Below are positions 26,539-36,814 of a DNA stretch of 64,000 nucleotides, piece by piece. Positions within the stretch are counted from its first letter, which is position 1, and each line of letters begins with the position of its first letter. Source of the stretch: an uncultured Microbacterium sp. (lineage in GTDB: Bacteria; Actinomycetota; Actinomycetes; Actinomycetales; Microbacteriaceae); assembly GCF_900078385.1 (NCBI RefSeq), contig NZ_FLQR01000008.1, forward strand, positions 248,001 through 312,000. Reading direction: 5' to 3'. The position numbers and the translations under genes were made by a program. A model generated the notes under the pieces. The model did no database searches. It saw only the letters and a program-made list of their open reading frames with translations, and was not told the DNA's origin.

Positions 26539-28509
26539 ATGCGTTTCACCTCGCGCGCCCGGGCGCTCGCTGTCGGCATCTCTGCGGTCCTCGTCGCGGG
26601 GCTGTTGAGTGTCGCTTCACCGGCGCTCGCCGCGGGCAGCGGCAGCGGTTCGGTCTCCGGCACCGTGACCTTCCCGGCGGGGCTGCACGCGATCGACGGG
26701 TCGACGGCCGTCAACCTCTACACCGCGGATGGGACGGACCCCGTCGCGTCCGATGACGTCGAGCCGGACGGCACCTACCGCGTCATCGGCCTCCAGCCCG
26801 GCACGTACCGGCTGCAGGTCACCTCCGACATCCCGGCGATCGCTGACGAGTGGTGGCAGAGCGCCGTGGATTACGCGGATGCGACCGACATCGTCGTCCT
26901 GGGCACGGATGTCCCCGGCGTCGACATCACCCTCGACCGCGGAGCCACCGTTTCCGGGACGGTCGACGGGGGCTATGTCGCCTACGGTGAGGCCGTCGCC
27001 GTCGCCTACCGGAAGGACCGCGTCCGCGGCTGGGTCGCCGAGAGTTCCGGCCCGATCACCGCAGACGGCCTGTACACGATCCCGGGCCTGCGGGCCGGTA
27101 CGTACACTCTGTCCTTCACCGACGTGGGTTGGCAGGAGTTCGACGAGGACGGCACCGAGTACTCGCAGTGGAAAGAGTGGTGGAACGACCAGCCCGGGAT
27201 AGGCACGGCGAGTGAGTTCGACGTCTCGGTCGCCGACACTCTCACGGGCTACGACGCCGACCTGGACACCGTCGGCGACGCGTACAGCTGGCCCACGATC
27301 AGCGGAGTCGCACAGGTCGGCCAGACGCTGACGGCCGCCGCCGGCGTCTGGGCGCCCGGCACCGCACTGGAGTACCAGTGGTACGCCGATGACGAGCTCA
27401 TCAGCGGCGCCGTGGGCACGAAGCTCGTCCTCACCCCGGCTCACCGCGGCCTGCGCATCGTCGTCGCCGTCTGGGGTCGCACCGGCCCGACCACCTGGGA
27501 GGTCAAGGACTCCGACCCGACGGACGAGGTGTCGACCAACGTTCTCACCGCGGCCACGCCGACCATCTCGGGGTCGCTCGCCTACGGTTCCATCGTCACC
27601 GCCAAGCCCGGCGTCTGGACCGCCGGCGCCACGCTCTCCTACCAGTGGTACGCCAACGGACGGGCGATCTCGGGTGCCACGGCCGCATCCTTCAAGCTCG
27701 GGACCGCGCAGAAGGGCGTCACGCTCGCCGTCAAGGTCACCGGCAAGAAGACCGGCTTCATCACCGCTTCACGGACCAGCACGACGACCGCGAAGGTCGC
27801 CACCGCGGGCACGCCCACCGTGACGGGCAGGGCCTCCGTCGGCTCCACGCTGACGGCGAAGCCCGGCACCTGGACGAGTGGAACCACGTTCAGCTACCGC
27901 TGGTACGCCGACGGGGTGGCGATCACGGACGCGACCCGCTCGACGTTCACGATCACGAAGTCCCAGATGGGCAAGGCGATCACCGTCAAGGTGGCCGGCC
28001 GCAAGTCCGGCTACGCGACGGTCGCCAAGGCCTCCGCGGCGACGCCGCGCGTGCCGCGGGTCGGCACGCCGACGATCGCCGGGCGCACCTACCAGACTCT
28101 GACCCTGACAGCGAATACCGGCACCTGGTCGTCCGGGACGAGCTTCAGCTACCAGTGGTACGCCGATGGCCGCGCACTGACGAACGCCACCAAGAGCACG
28201 CTCACCCTCAGCAACGGGCACATCGGCAAGCGGATCACGGTGAAGGTCACGGGGCGCAAGAGCGGCTACACGACGATCTCGAAGATCTCGGCAGCGACCG
28301 CGGTCGTGAAGAGCGGCACGTCGCGTCCCGCGTCGAAAGACAACTGCCCCAGCGCCTATCCCGTGAAGGGCAACCAGACGACGCGGCACACCACGGACTG
28401 GATCTACCATGTGCCCGGCGGGCGGTACTACGCCGTGACCGACCCCGAGCAGTGCTTCGTCACACCTCGCGCCGCGGAGCTCGCCGGATACCGCGCGTCG
28501 CGGGAGTAG
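26539..28509 (+). CDS. Secreted protein with Ig-like/WY-type tandem repeats and C-terminal sunset-domain-like module
   Basis: Signal peptide; four repeats around Y(Q/R)WYA(D/N)..(A/I); C-terminus NCPSAYPVKGNQTT...IYHVPGGRYYAVTDPEQCFVTPRAAELAGYRASR. Confidence 0.88.
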   Translation: MRFTSRARALAVGISAVLVAGLLSVASPALAAGSGSGSVSGTVTFPAGLHAIDGSTAVNLYTADGTDPVASDDVEPDGTYRVIGLQPGTYRLQVTSDIPAIADEWWQSAVDYADATDIVVLGTDVPGVDITLDRGATVSGTVDGGYVAYGEAVAVAYRKDRVRGWVAESSGPITADGLYTIPGLRAGTYTLSFTDVGWQEFDEDGTEYSQWKEWWNDQPGIGTASEFDVSVADTLTGYDADLDTVGDAYSWPTISGVAQVGQTLTAAAGVWAPGTALEYQWYADDELISGAVGTKLVLTPAHRGLRIVVAVWGRTGPTTWEVKDSDPTDEVSTNVLTAATPTISGSLAYGSIVTAKPGVWTAGATLSYQWYANGRAISGATAASFKLGTAQKGVTLAVKVTGKKTGFITASRTSTTTAKVATAGTPTVTGRASVGSTLTAKPGTWTSGTTFSYRWYADGVAITDATRSTFTITKSQMGKAITVKVAGRKSGYATVAKASAATPRVPRVGTPTIAGRTYQTLTLTANTGTWSSGTSFSYQWYADGRALTNATKSTLTLSNGHIGKRITVKVTGRKSGYTTISKISAATAVVKSGTSRPASKDNCPSAYPVKGNQTTRHTTDWIYHVPGGRYYAVTDPEQCFVTPRAAELAGYRASRE

Positions 28510-28612
28510 CGCGCTCCCGGCACCTTGCCCCGGGGCGCGGGTCCCCGGTATAACAGCGCATACGTGCGCCGGGGGTTGGCGCGCGACGCCTCGCACACCG
28601 GAGTGCCGTGTC

Positions 28613-30886
28613 ATGCCGTCGTACCTACGTGCCCTTATCCGCCTTCTCGCGGTCGCCACGCTGCTCGTGCTCGCGGGCACATCGGCGGCCGCCGCGGCAC
28701 CCGCCGATGCCGCACTGACCGGCACGGTCACCCGTGGTGACACGGGAGCGCCGGTGGCGGGCGCGGAGGTGCTCCTCATCGGCGACGAGGTGTTCCTCGT
28801 GGCCGTCACGGATGCCGACGGACGCTACGCGATCCCCGAGGCGCCGGCCGGCGACTACCGTGTGCGCTTCGTGCCGCCGCCCGGCTCCGATCTCACCTTC
28901 GTCTTCTGGGACGGGGCGGCGACGTTCGACGACGCCGACATCCTGACCCTCCCGGACGGGGAGGCGCGAACGGGTGTCGACGGCGTCCTCCCGCTCGGCG
29001 GCACGATCTCCGGCACGGTCACGCGGGCCGCGGACGGGACGGCCGTGCCCGATGTCACGGTCTGGGTGGACGGCGACGGCGGTTCCACGTCGGTCGTGAC
29101 GGATGCCGCCGGGCGCTACACCGCGGTCGGACTGGGCGTGGGCGAGTACCTGATCGAGTTCGCGCCGCCGATCATCGACGACCAGCCGCCCGAGCTCGCC
29201 CCCGAGTACTACGACGACGCGCGGTCCCCCGACGCCGCGACACGGGTGCCCGTCGCGCCGGGTGGTGCGGCCGTGGGGATCGATGCGGCGCTGGAGGCGA
29301 CCGGCGCGATCAGCGGCACCGTCACACGCTCCGACACGGGTGCGCCCGTCGCAGGTGTCCTCGTCAGCGCCGAGACCACCGCGCACACGAGCAGCATCTC
29401 CGCGGTGACCGCCGCCGACGGCGGCTACACGATCGCCGGCGTCGGTCCGGGCACGCACTTCGTCGCCTTCGGTGCCCCCGACGACGACGGCCTGCTCGAC
29501 CAGTTCTGGCCCGGCGTGTCCGACTTCGCCGACGCCGAGCCGGTGACCGTCGCTCCCGGAACCACGACGCCGGGAATCGACGCCGTGCTGGAGGCGGCCG
29601 GTTCGATCTCGGGATCCGTGCGCTTCGACGGCTATCCCTGGACGGACGGCGGCACTGTCCTCCTCACCGAGACCGGGGCCGGCGAGCCGACGGCATCCAC
29701 CGCCATCGGTGACGACGGGACGTACCGGATCGGGAAGGTCCCCGCCGGCACCTACACGCTGCAGGTGCGCCCGCGCGCCACGGCGGCCCGCGTCGCGCTG
29801 CAGTACTACGCGGGCGCGGCCGGCCCCAAGGGGGCGACGCCGCTCGTCGTCACCGGGGGTGACGAGGTGACGGGGATCGATGTCGCTCTCGCGGCAGGGG
29901 TCGACATCGCCGGACGCGTCGCGGCGGCGGTGGGCGAGCTGACCGAGCCCGCGCAGATCCGCGCGCTCCGCTGGGACGGGACCGAATGGGAGGAGATCGC
30001 CCGTGCGACCGCGTGGGCGGAGTACTCGTTCGCCCACCCGCCCGGCGATGTGGAGGGGTTCTACCTCCCGACCGGCACCTACCTCCTCGCCTTCGCCGCC
30101 GAGGGGATGTGCCCCCTCTACTGGGACGGCGCCCGAACCCCGGAGGCCGCCGACCGGCTCGTCCTGGAGGACGGCCGGTCCGCCGACGGCATCGACGCCG
30201 TCCTCGCAGCGACGTGCGAGGAACCGGTCATCGTTCCCGGGGACCCCGCCGTCGCCGGACTGCCGCGCGTGGGCGAGACGCTGACCGCGGATCCCGGGAC
30301 ATGGCTGCCCGCCGACGTCACCCTGCGGTACCAGTGGCTGCGGGACGGCAAACCGCTGAAGGGCGCCACCGACCCGACGCTGACACTCACGCCCGCGCAC
30401 AAGAACCACCTCGTCTCCGTGCGGGTCACGGGGTCGCGGGACGGTTTGCCGGATGCGGCGGCGGAGAGCGCGCCGGTCGGCCCCGTCACGCGCGCACCCG
30501 AGGTGAGCCTCTCGGCGCGGAGCATCCAGCGCGGCGCCCTCCTCACCGTCTCGGGGACGGGATTCGCTCCCGCCGAGGAGGTCGTCATCGAGCTGCACTC
30601 GACGCCCGTCGAGCTCGCCCGGACGGAAGCGGACGCGGCCGGCTCGCTGCGGATGCGGGTGCGGATCCCGGAGGCTGCGGCATTCGGTCCCCACGAGATC
30701 GTCGTCACGGGCCCGCAGTCCACCGCGCGGCTCGCGGTGCGCGTCGTCGCGGGCGGGCTCGCCGCGACCGGCGGCACCGTCCCGACGTCTCTCGCGGCCG
30801 CGGGTGCGATCGCCGCGGCCGCGGGGGTGCTGCTGACCCTGTGGGCACGCGGCCGGCGCCGGGGGAGTCGGGCCCCGGCGGGTTAG
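28613..30886 (+). CDS. Cell-wall-sorted surface protein with carboxypeptidase-regulatory-like repeats (LAATG sorting signal)
   Basis: Signal peptide; repeats (GTVTRxDTGAPVAGxxV); one YQWLRDG repeat; C-terminal GLAATGG-TM-RGRRRGSR. Confidence 0.88.
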   Translation: MPSYLRALIRLLAVATLLVLAGTSAAAAAPADAALTGTVTRGDTGAPVAGAEVLLIGDEVFLVAVTDADGRYAIPEAPAGDYRVRFVPPPGSDLTFVFWDGAATFDDADILTLPDGEARTGVDGVLPLGGTISGTVTRAADGTAVPDVTVWVDGDGGSTSVVTDAAGRYTAVGLGVGEYLIEFAPPIIDDQPPELAPEYYDDARSPDAATRVPVAPGGAAVGIDAALEATGAISGTVTRSDTGAPVAGVLVSAETTAHTSSISAVTAADGGYTIAGVGPGTHFVAFGAPDDDGLLDQFWPGVSDFADAEPVTVAPGTTTPGIDAVLEAAGSISGSVRFDGYPWTDGGTVLLTETGAGEPTASTAIGDDGTYRIGKVPAGTYTLQVRPRATAARVALQYYAGAAGPKGATPLVVTGGDEVTGIDVALAAGVDIAGRVAAAVGELTEPAQIRALRWDGTEWEEIARATAWAEYSFAHPPGDVEGFYLPTGTYLLAFAAEGMCPLYWDGARTPEAADRLVLEDGRSADGIDAVLAATCEEPVIVPGDPAVAGLPRVGETLTADPGTWLPADVTLRYQWLRDGKPLKGATDPTLTLTPAHKNHLVSVRVTGSRDGLPDAAAESAPVGPVTRAPEVSLSARSIQRGALLTVSGTGFAPAEEVVIELHSTPVELARTEADAAGSLRMRVRIPEAAAFGPHEIVVTGPQSTARLAVRVVAGGLAATGGTVPTSLAAAGAIAAAAGVLLTLWARGRRRGSRAPAG

Positions 30887-30895
30887 GCTCGCAGG

Positions 30896-31894
30896 ATGGC
30901 CCTCTTCTCCCGCCGCCCGAAGCCAGACGAGACACCGGCTCCCGAGCCGGCGGCCGCGCCGGACGCACCGGATGCCGAGGCGTCGCCGACGCTCGTCCTC
31001 CCCGAGGAGATCATCCCCGAGGTCGGCATCTCGTTCTCCACGTTCGGGCAGGCCGCGAGTGCGCGTGCTGTGCTCCGTCCGGCGGCCGAAGCGCCGCCGC
31101 GCAGCGAGACCGTCCCGGGGATGCCCGACAACGTCGTGCTGCGCGCCGCGCTCGACGCGCTCCCGGAGAAGCCCGAGAACCTCGACGTCATGGACGTCAT
31201 GCGACAGACGCTGCAGGGCCACCTGTACCTGCGCGTGCGCGGCGATGCCCGGATGCTCGTCGCGGAGGGCAAGCCGCTCTCACCCGCCGTCTCCACGATC
31301 GAGGACAAGCGGTTCCTCCTCGCGTACACCGGCGGGGATCCGCTGCAGGCCGCCGTCCGCGCCGACGGCGACAGCGGCACCTCCGCGCTCGGACAGCCCG
31401 TGGGTGTCGTCCTCGCCAACGCTCTCGCGGGCGACTACTCCGGGATCATCCTCGATCACGCGACCCCCACGGGCCGGATCGCGCTGCCGATCGAGCTCAT
31501 CCGCAAGGCCGTGGAAGAAGGCGATCCCGAGCTGACGGTCAAGAACCTCCTCTGCCGCCCCCGCGACCAGAAGACCGCCGTCGACATCGCCGGCGCTCTC
31601 GCGCGCGTCAAGCTCTGGGTCGCGGCGGGGCCCGCCGACGAGAACGGCCGCTTCGGCCTGGCCGAAGCCCGGACGGCGGAGGGAGCGCGGACACTCGAGG
31701 TGTTCTCGCACCCGCTCGAGGTCATCGCCATGCGCCGCGGCGACCGGCCGCTGCCGCTGACCGGTGCCCAGCTGCGCGCCGCTCTCGCGAGCGACTCCGC
31801 GATCTCGGGCGTCGTCGTCGACCCGGCGGGGCCGTGGATCAGACTCGACCGCGAGCCGCTGCTCGCGGGACTCGCCGCCGGCGCCCCCGACTGA
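30896..31894 (+). CDS. SseB family protein
   Basis: LYLRVRGDARMLVAEGKPLSPAVSTIEDKRFLLAYTGG and a C-terminal related half. Confidence 0.68.
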   Translation: MALFSRRPKPDETPAPEPAAAPDAPDAEASPTLVLPEEIIPEVGISFSTFGQAASARAVLRPAAEAPPRSETVPGMPDNVVLRAALDALPEKPENLDVMDVMRQTLQGHLYLRVRGDARMLVAEGKPLSPAVSTIEDKRFLLAYTGGDPLQAAVRADGDSGTSALGQPVGVVLANALAGDYSGIILDHATPTGRIALPIELIRKAVEEGDPELTVKNLLCRPRDQKTAVDIAGALARVKLWVAAGPADENGRFGLAEARTAEGARTLEVFSHPLEVIAMRRGDRPLPLTGAQLRAALASDSAISGVVVDPAGPWIRLDREPLLAGLAAGAPD

Positions 31895-31914
31895 CCGGGC
31901 TCGCGACGTCCCAT

Positions 31915-31945
31915 CGGAGGTCCTCGACCAGCGTCGAGCCCTCCG
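31915..31945. terminator. Hairpin downstream of SseB-like gene
   Basis: CGGAGGtcCTCGAC-CAGC-GTCGAGccCTCCG. Confidence 0.45.
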
Positions 31946-31960
31946 CCTAGGGTGGGTCGC

Positions 31961-32986
31961 ATGGCGACTGAACGGACGACGCTGACCGTGCCGGGACCGG
32001 ACGGTCCCCGGGACGTGTCGGTCTCCAGCCCGAACCGGGTCCTCTGGCCCGAGCTCGGCATCACCAAGCAGGAGCTCGCGGAGTACGTCGTCGCCGTCGC
32101 GGACCCGTTCCTGCGCGCCAACGGGCACCGCCCGGTGTCGCTGGAACGCTTCCCGGAGGGCGTGGACGGGGAGAGCTTCTTCTCCAAGAACCCGCCGAAG
32201 GGCGCGCCCGACTTCGTCCGGGACGTGATGTGCACCTACAACAGCGGCCGCCGCCACCCGCAGGTCGTCCTCGACAGCGCCGCGGCGATCGTCTGGGCCG
32301 TGCAGATGAACACGATCGTGTTCCACCCGTGGGCCTCGCTGGCAGCCGACACCGACAATCCGGTGGAGCTGCGCATCGACCTCGACCCGCAGCCCGGCAC
32401 GGACTTCGCCGACGCCGCGGCCGTCGCCCCCGCATTGCGCGACGTCCTGCGCGAGGCGGGTCTCGAGGCGTGGCTGAAGACGAGCGGGAACCGCGGCATC
32501 CACGTCTTCTGTCCGATCGAGCCGACCCACGAGTTCCTCGACGTCCGGCATGCCGTCATCGCGGCGGGGCGCGAACTCGCGCGTCGTATGCCGGACCGCG
32601 TGACGATGGACTGGTGGAAGGAGGAGCGCGGTCAGCGCATCTTCATCGACTTCAACCAGGCCAACCGCGACCGGACCATGGCCGGTGCCTACAGCCCGCG
32701 CGCCCTGCCGTCCGCCACCGTCGCGACGCCCATCACCTGGGACGAGCTCGAGGCGGGGGTCGACCCGGCGGCGTTCACGGTGCGGACCGTCCCACAGCGC
32801 CTCGCGGATCTCGGCGACCCGTGGGCGGATCTGCAGGCCGCACCCGGCCGCATCGACACGCTGCTGGGGTGGTGGCAGCGCGACCTCGACGCGGGTCTGG
32901 GCGAGCTGCCGTTCCCGCCGGAGTTCCCGAAGATGCCCGGTGAGCCGCCTCGCGTGCAGCCGAGCCGCGCCCGGAGCACGGACTGA
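31961..32986 (+). CDS. LigD-type NHEJ polymerase/primase domain protein
   Basis: VSSPNRVLWPELGITKQELAEYV; LRIDLDPQPGTDF; WLKTSGNRGIHVFCPI. Confidence 0.94.
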   Translation: MATERTTLTVPGPDGPRDVSVSSPNRVLWPELGITKQELAEYVVAVADPFLRANGHRPVSLERFPEGVDGESFFSKNPPKGAPDFVRDVMCTYNSGRRHPQVVLDSAAAIVWAVQMNTIVFHPWASLAADTDNPVELRIDLDPQPGTDFADAAAVAPALRDVLREAGLEAWLKTSGNRGIHVFCPIEPTHEFLDVRHAVIAAGRELARRMPDRVTMDWWKEERGQRIFIDFNQANRDRTMAGAYSPRALPSATVATPITWDELEAGVDPAAFTVRTVPQRLADLGDPWADLQAAPGRIDTLLGWWQRDLDAGLGELPFPPEFPKMPGEPPRVQPSRARSTD

Positions 32987-32989
32987 GGT

Positions 32990-34180
32990 TCAGGCTGCCG
33001 GAGACGTCACGGGCGCCTCGGTGAGGACATCCTCGCGGTGCTTCGGTCGCGCCCACCGCGCCGGCGTGTGCGGACCGTCCCACACCTGGATGGCGCCCCA
33101 CACGACCGCGGTGATGGGCACGGCGAGCACGGCGCCCACGATGCCGGAGAGCACCGCGCCGACCGTCAGGGCGACGAGGACGACGAAGGCGTGCAGCTTC
33201 ATCGACCGGCCCATCAGCACCGGCTGCAGGAAGTTCCCCTCCAGCTGGTTCACGAGGACCACGACGCCGACGACGATGAGCGCGACCACCCAGCCGTTCG
33301 CGACGAGCGCGACGAGGGCGGCGAGGATGCCGGCGACCGTCGCGCCGACGATGGGGATGAACGCGAGCAGGAACACCAGGACGGCGAGCGGGATGGCGAG
33401 CGGGACCTGGAGGATGAGAAGACCGATCAGGATGCCGATGGCGTCCACGGCGGCGACGGTCGCCGTCCCTCGCACATACGAACCCAGTGTCGCGACGGTC
33501 TTGTCGCCGATCCGCACCGCGCGCTGGTAGTCCTCGCCGCGGAAGGGTCGCAGCAGGAACGCCCACATCTGCGGGCCGTCCTTGAGGAAGAAGAAGAGCA
33601 TCGTCACCATCAGGACGAGACCCGTCACGAAGTTGGCGACCGCGCCGACCCCGGCGAGGGCCCCGGAGCCGAACTGGGCGCTCGTGACGAAGTCGGTGAG
33701 GGCCCCGATCCACTCGTCGATCTGCGCCTGGTCGATGTCGATCGGGAGGGTCTCGGTCCAGGCGAGCAGATCCTGGAAGCCCTGCTGCGCCTGCGAGTAC
33801 AGCTCATCCCACTGATCGCGGACCGCCCACGCGATGAGCCAGGACAGGGCGCCGAGGATGGCCGTGATCGTGACGAGCGTCAGCAGGGTCGCGACGACCG
33901 ACGGGATGCCGCGCCGCCGCATCCAGGACATGACCGGTTCGAACGCGGACGCGAGGATGAGCGCGATGACGAGCGGGATCGTGACGACCGTCACCTGCTG
34001 GATGCCCCAGATCGCGGCCGCGGTGATCGCGATCACGATCATGACCTGCAGGGCGCGGATGGCGGTGCCGCCGAGACCGTCGGCCCACAGGCTCCACGGT
34101 CGTCCCGATGCGTCGATGCGCAGCGGCTTGCCGGCGGTGTCGAGCCGGACGGTCTTCGGGGCGGAGCTGAACGGTCCCAT
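32990..34180 (-). CDS. AI-2E family transporter (PerM/YtvI-like)
   Basis: Long hydrophobic profile; FLKDGPQMW; VNQLEGNFLQPVLMGRSMKLHAFVVLVAL. Confidence 0.93.
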   Translation of the reverse strand: MGPFSSAPKTVRLDTAGKPLRIDASGRPWSLWADGLGGTAIRALQVMIVIAITAAAIWGIQQVTVVTIPLVIALILASAFEPVMSWMRRRGIPSVVATLLTLVTITAILGALSWLIAWAVRDQWDELYSQAQQGFQDLLAWTETLPIDIDQAQIDEWIGALTDFVTSAQFGSGALAGVGAVANFVTGLVLMVTMLFFFLKDGPQMWAFLLRPFRGEDYQRAVRIGDKTVATLGSYVRGTATVAAVDAIGILIGLLILQVPLAIPLAVLVFLLAFIPIVGATVAGILAALVALVANGWVVALIVVGVVVLVNQLEGNFLQPVLMGRSMKLHAFVVLVALTVGAVLSGIVGAVLAVPITAVVWGAIQVWDGPHTPARWARPKHREDVLTEAPVTSPAA

Positions 34181-34212
34181 GCCTCGACGCTAGACGACGC
34201 GGCGACGGATGG

Positions 34213-35523
34213 TCATCCTTGACGCCGCGACCATTCGCGTTCGGTGAGCACGCGCGAGACCGTCAGGCCGATGGCGAGCGCGACGACGACGAAGACCGCC
34301 TGCACGCCGTTCTGGATCGCGGCGACCGTGTCGCCGTCGATCACGCCCGCGATCGAGCGGTATGCCGCGGCGCCCGGCACCATGATCAGCACCGCCGGCA
34401 CCGTCAGGGTCACGCGCGCGGCGCGCATCCGACCGGAGACGACGAACGCGCCGAGACCGACGGCGACGGCTGCCGCCGCGGCGGCGACGGCGGGCATGGT
34501 GCCCGCGTCCACGAGGGCGAGCCGTCCCACGTTGGCGAGCGCGCCGAGGGTCGCGGCGACGAGCGCGATCGTCCAGGGGGTGGCGAACAGCACGGCGAAG
34601 CCGAGCACGCCGATGAAGCCCGCGACGAGCCGGACGAGCGAGAGGACCGGTTCGTCGAACGCGGGGGAGGCGGTCTGCGACACCGAGACGCCGACGACGG
34701 CGGCCGTCCCCCAGACCGCGGTTCCGGTGGCGAGCAGGACCAGGCACGCGTAGACGACGCGGGCGATCCCGGCGTTGAGGTCGAGGCGGGCGAGATCCAG
34801 TGCGCCCGTCACGAGGGCGAAGCCGGGCACGAGGTAGAGGACGGCGCTCGTGAGGGCGGCGTCGTGCTGCCCTCCCGGTACGCCGGCGAGGTCGAGCAGC
34901 CCGGCCGCGCCGAGGTAGACGACGAGGGCGACGAGGGCGGAGGTGAAGACGAGCAGGAACTCGTTGACGTGGATCCGGCCGAGCAGCATCCGCACCCACT
35001 GGCCGAGCCCCGCCGCGATCCCGACCGCCAGGCATTCCTGCCAGCCGCCGTTGTTGAGGAGCGCGAACGCCGCGCAGGCGAGCGCCGCGGCGAGGATCTT
35101 GACCGGGTCGGCGATGCGGCGCGCCCGCGCCTCCACGGCGTCGAGGCGCTCTTGGAGCGAGGCCGCCGTGGTCTCCGGGCCGAGGTCGTTCGTCAGACGC
35201 TTGAGATGCGTCAGGCGATCGGCGTCGACGGCCGGCCGGCCGATCTCGGCCACCCGCGTGCGGAACATCTGCCCGCGGCTCGTCGTGGCGACGAGATCGG
35301 TCATCCCGATGCGGGTGTGCAGCTGGGAGATGCCGACGGCCTCGGCGGCGCGGTGCATGCTGTCGCGCACGCGGGCGGCGGACGCGCCGGCGCCGAGCAT
35401 CATCGAACCGAGCCGCACGACGGCATCCGTCCGGGCGATGAACTGCACCGGTTCGAGGCGCAGCTCCGCCGTGTGCGTCGACTCGCCGGAGGGGTCTGCG
35501 GAGGGTGCGGACACGTCGGTCAT
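34213..35523 (-). CDS. Threonine/serine exporter family protein (ThrE-like)
   Basis: LGSMMLGAGASAARVRDSMHRAAEAVG; about ten TMs in two halves. Confidence 0.9.
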   Translation of the reverse strand: MTDVSAPSADPSGESTHTAELRLEPVQFIARTDAVVRLGSMMLGAGASAARVRDSMHRAAEAVGISQLHTRIGMTDLVATTSRGQMFRTRVAEIGRPAVDADRLTHLKRLTNDLGPETTAASLQERLDAVEARARRIADPVKILAAALACAAFALLNNGGWQECLAVGIAAGLGQWVRMLLGRIHVNEFLLVFTSALVALVVYLGAAGLLDLAGVPGGQHDAALTSAVLYLVPGFALVTGALDLARLDLNAGIARVVYACLVLLATGTAVWGTAAVVGVSVSQTASPAFDEPVLSLVRLVAGFIGVLGFAVLFATPWTIALVAATLGALANVGRLALVDAGTMPAVAAAAAAVAVGLGAFVVSGRMRAARVTLTVPAVLIMVPGAAAYRSIAGVIDGDTVAAIQNGVQAVFVVVALAIGLTVSRVLTEREWSRRQG

Positions 35524-35659
35524 GACTTGATCCTGGCACCCTCGGACACCCCGCGCGAAAGCGCGTTATTCACGGCCCGTCGGTCGCCTTCGCCCGCCGG
35601 GGCGTGCGTAAGGTCGTGGGCACAGGACGAACAGCGGCAGCTGATCGGACGCAGATTTC

Positions 35660-35704
35660 GGGCCCGCACGACGAGCCGCCGGATCCCGGCGCCGGTGCGG
35701 GCCC
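35660..35704 (-). terminator. Hairpin downstream of DNA ligase gene
   Basis: GGGCCCGCAC...GTGCGGGCCC with GC-rich inner stem. Confidence 0.55.
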
Positions 35705-35717
35705 GTTCTGCGTGACG

Positions 35718-36758
35718 TCAGTCCAGCACGTCGCCGAGGTCGTAGGCAGACACCGTCTCCAGCTGGTCGAACGTGCACGACCGCGGGTCGCGGTCGGGAC
35801 GCCAGCGCTCGAACTGCACGGTGTGGCGGAAGCGCTCGCCCTCGAGCTGGTCGTAGCGCACCTCGAGGACGAGCTCGGGCCGCAGCCGCACGAACGAGAC
35901 GTCCTTCGCGCCGCTGAACCGCGACCGGTCGGTCTCGCCCGTGACGGCGCCCCCGTCCTCGTCGCGTTCGACGAGCGGCGCGAGTTCGTCGATGAGCTCG
36001 CGGCGCCGGGCATCGCTCCACGCGGCGACCCCGCCGACGTTCCGCAGCCTGCCCTCCGCGTCGTGCAGCCCGACCAGCAGCGAGCCGACGCCCTCCCCGC
36101 TCTTGTGGATGCGATACCCGAGCGCGACGACATCGGCGGTGCGGGCGTGCTTGATCTTGAACATCGTGCGCTTGCCGGGGGCGTACGGCTGGGCCAGCGG
36201 CTTGGCGACGACGCCGTCCAGGCCGGCGCCCTCGAACTCGGCGAGCCAGCGACGGGCGAGGTCGGGGTCGCGGGTGGTGCGGGTGAGGTGCAGCGGATGC
36301 GGGACGTCGCCGAGGAGCTCCTCCAGTTCCGCGCGCCGTGTCTCGAACGGCTCGGACTGCAGATTCCGATCGCCGCGCGCGAGCAGGTCGAAGGCGACGA
36401 ACATCGCCGGGTGCGTCTCGCTCAGCATCTTCACGCGCGACGCGGCCGGGTGGATCCGCTGCGAGAGGATCTCCCACTGGAGGCGCTGCGCGCCGGTCGC
36501 GCCGTCCGCGACGACGATCTCCCCGTCCAGCAGGCACGGCTCCGGAAGCAGCCGCGCGCACGCGTCGACGAGCTCGGGGAAGTAGCGGGTCAGCGGCTTC
36601 GCGCCGCGGGAGCCCAGTTCGACGGTCGTGCCGTCCCACGCGATGAGGGCGCGGAACCCGTCCCACTTCGGCTCGTACGACAGCCCGCCGGCGGTCCTGC
36701 CGGGGTCCGGGATCTCCGGGACGGACTTCGCGAGCATCGGTGCGGGGATCTCGTACAT
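35718..36758 (-). CDS. ATP-dependent DNA ligase (LigC/LigD ligase-domain type)
   Basis: SYEPKWDGFRALIAWDG (KxDG), ELVLEVRYDQLEGERFRHTVQFERWRPDRD. Confidence 0.94.
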   Translation of the reverse strand: MYEIPAPMLAKSVPEIPDPGRTAGGLSYEPKWDGFRALIAWDGTTVELGSRGAKPLTRYFPELVDACARLLPEPCLLDGEIVVADGATGAQRLQWEILSQRIHPAASRVKMLSETHPAMFVAFDLLARGDRNLQSEPFETRRAELEELLGDVPHPLHLTRTTRDPDLARRWLAEFEGAGLDGVVAKPLAQPYAPGKRTMFKIKHARTADVVALGYRIHKSGEGVGSLLVGLHDAEGRLRNVGGVAAWSDARRRELIDELAPLVERDEDGGAVTGETDRSRFSGAKDVSFVRLRPELVLEVRYDQLEGERFRHTVQFERWRPDRDPRSCTFDQLETVSAYDLGDVLD

Positions 36759-36814
36759 GCGACCATCACACCGGGCGCCGCCGACATGCGCAATGCGCGG
36801 TCGGTGCCCGGGGG

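Noticed and set aside
27300-28310. Tandem repeats possibly representing a CRISPR or minisatellite
   Set aside because: Repeat period is about 260 bp, in frame, and corresponds to Ig-like protein domain repeats; no short identical direct repeats with unique spacers.
28625-31222. 865-aa minus-strand ORF opposite the LAATG surface protein
   Set aside because: Antisense to a gene with signal peptide and sorting signal; no coherent domain sequence.
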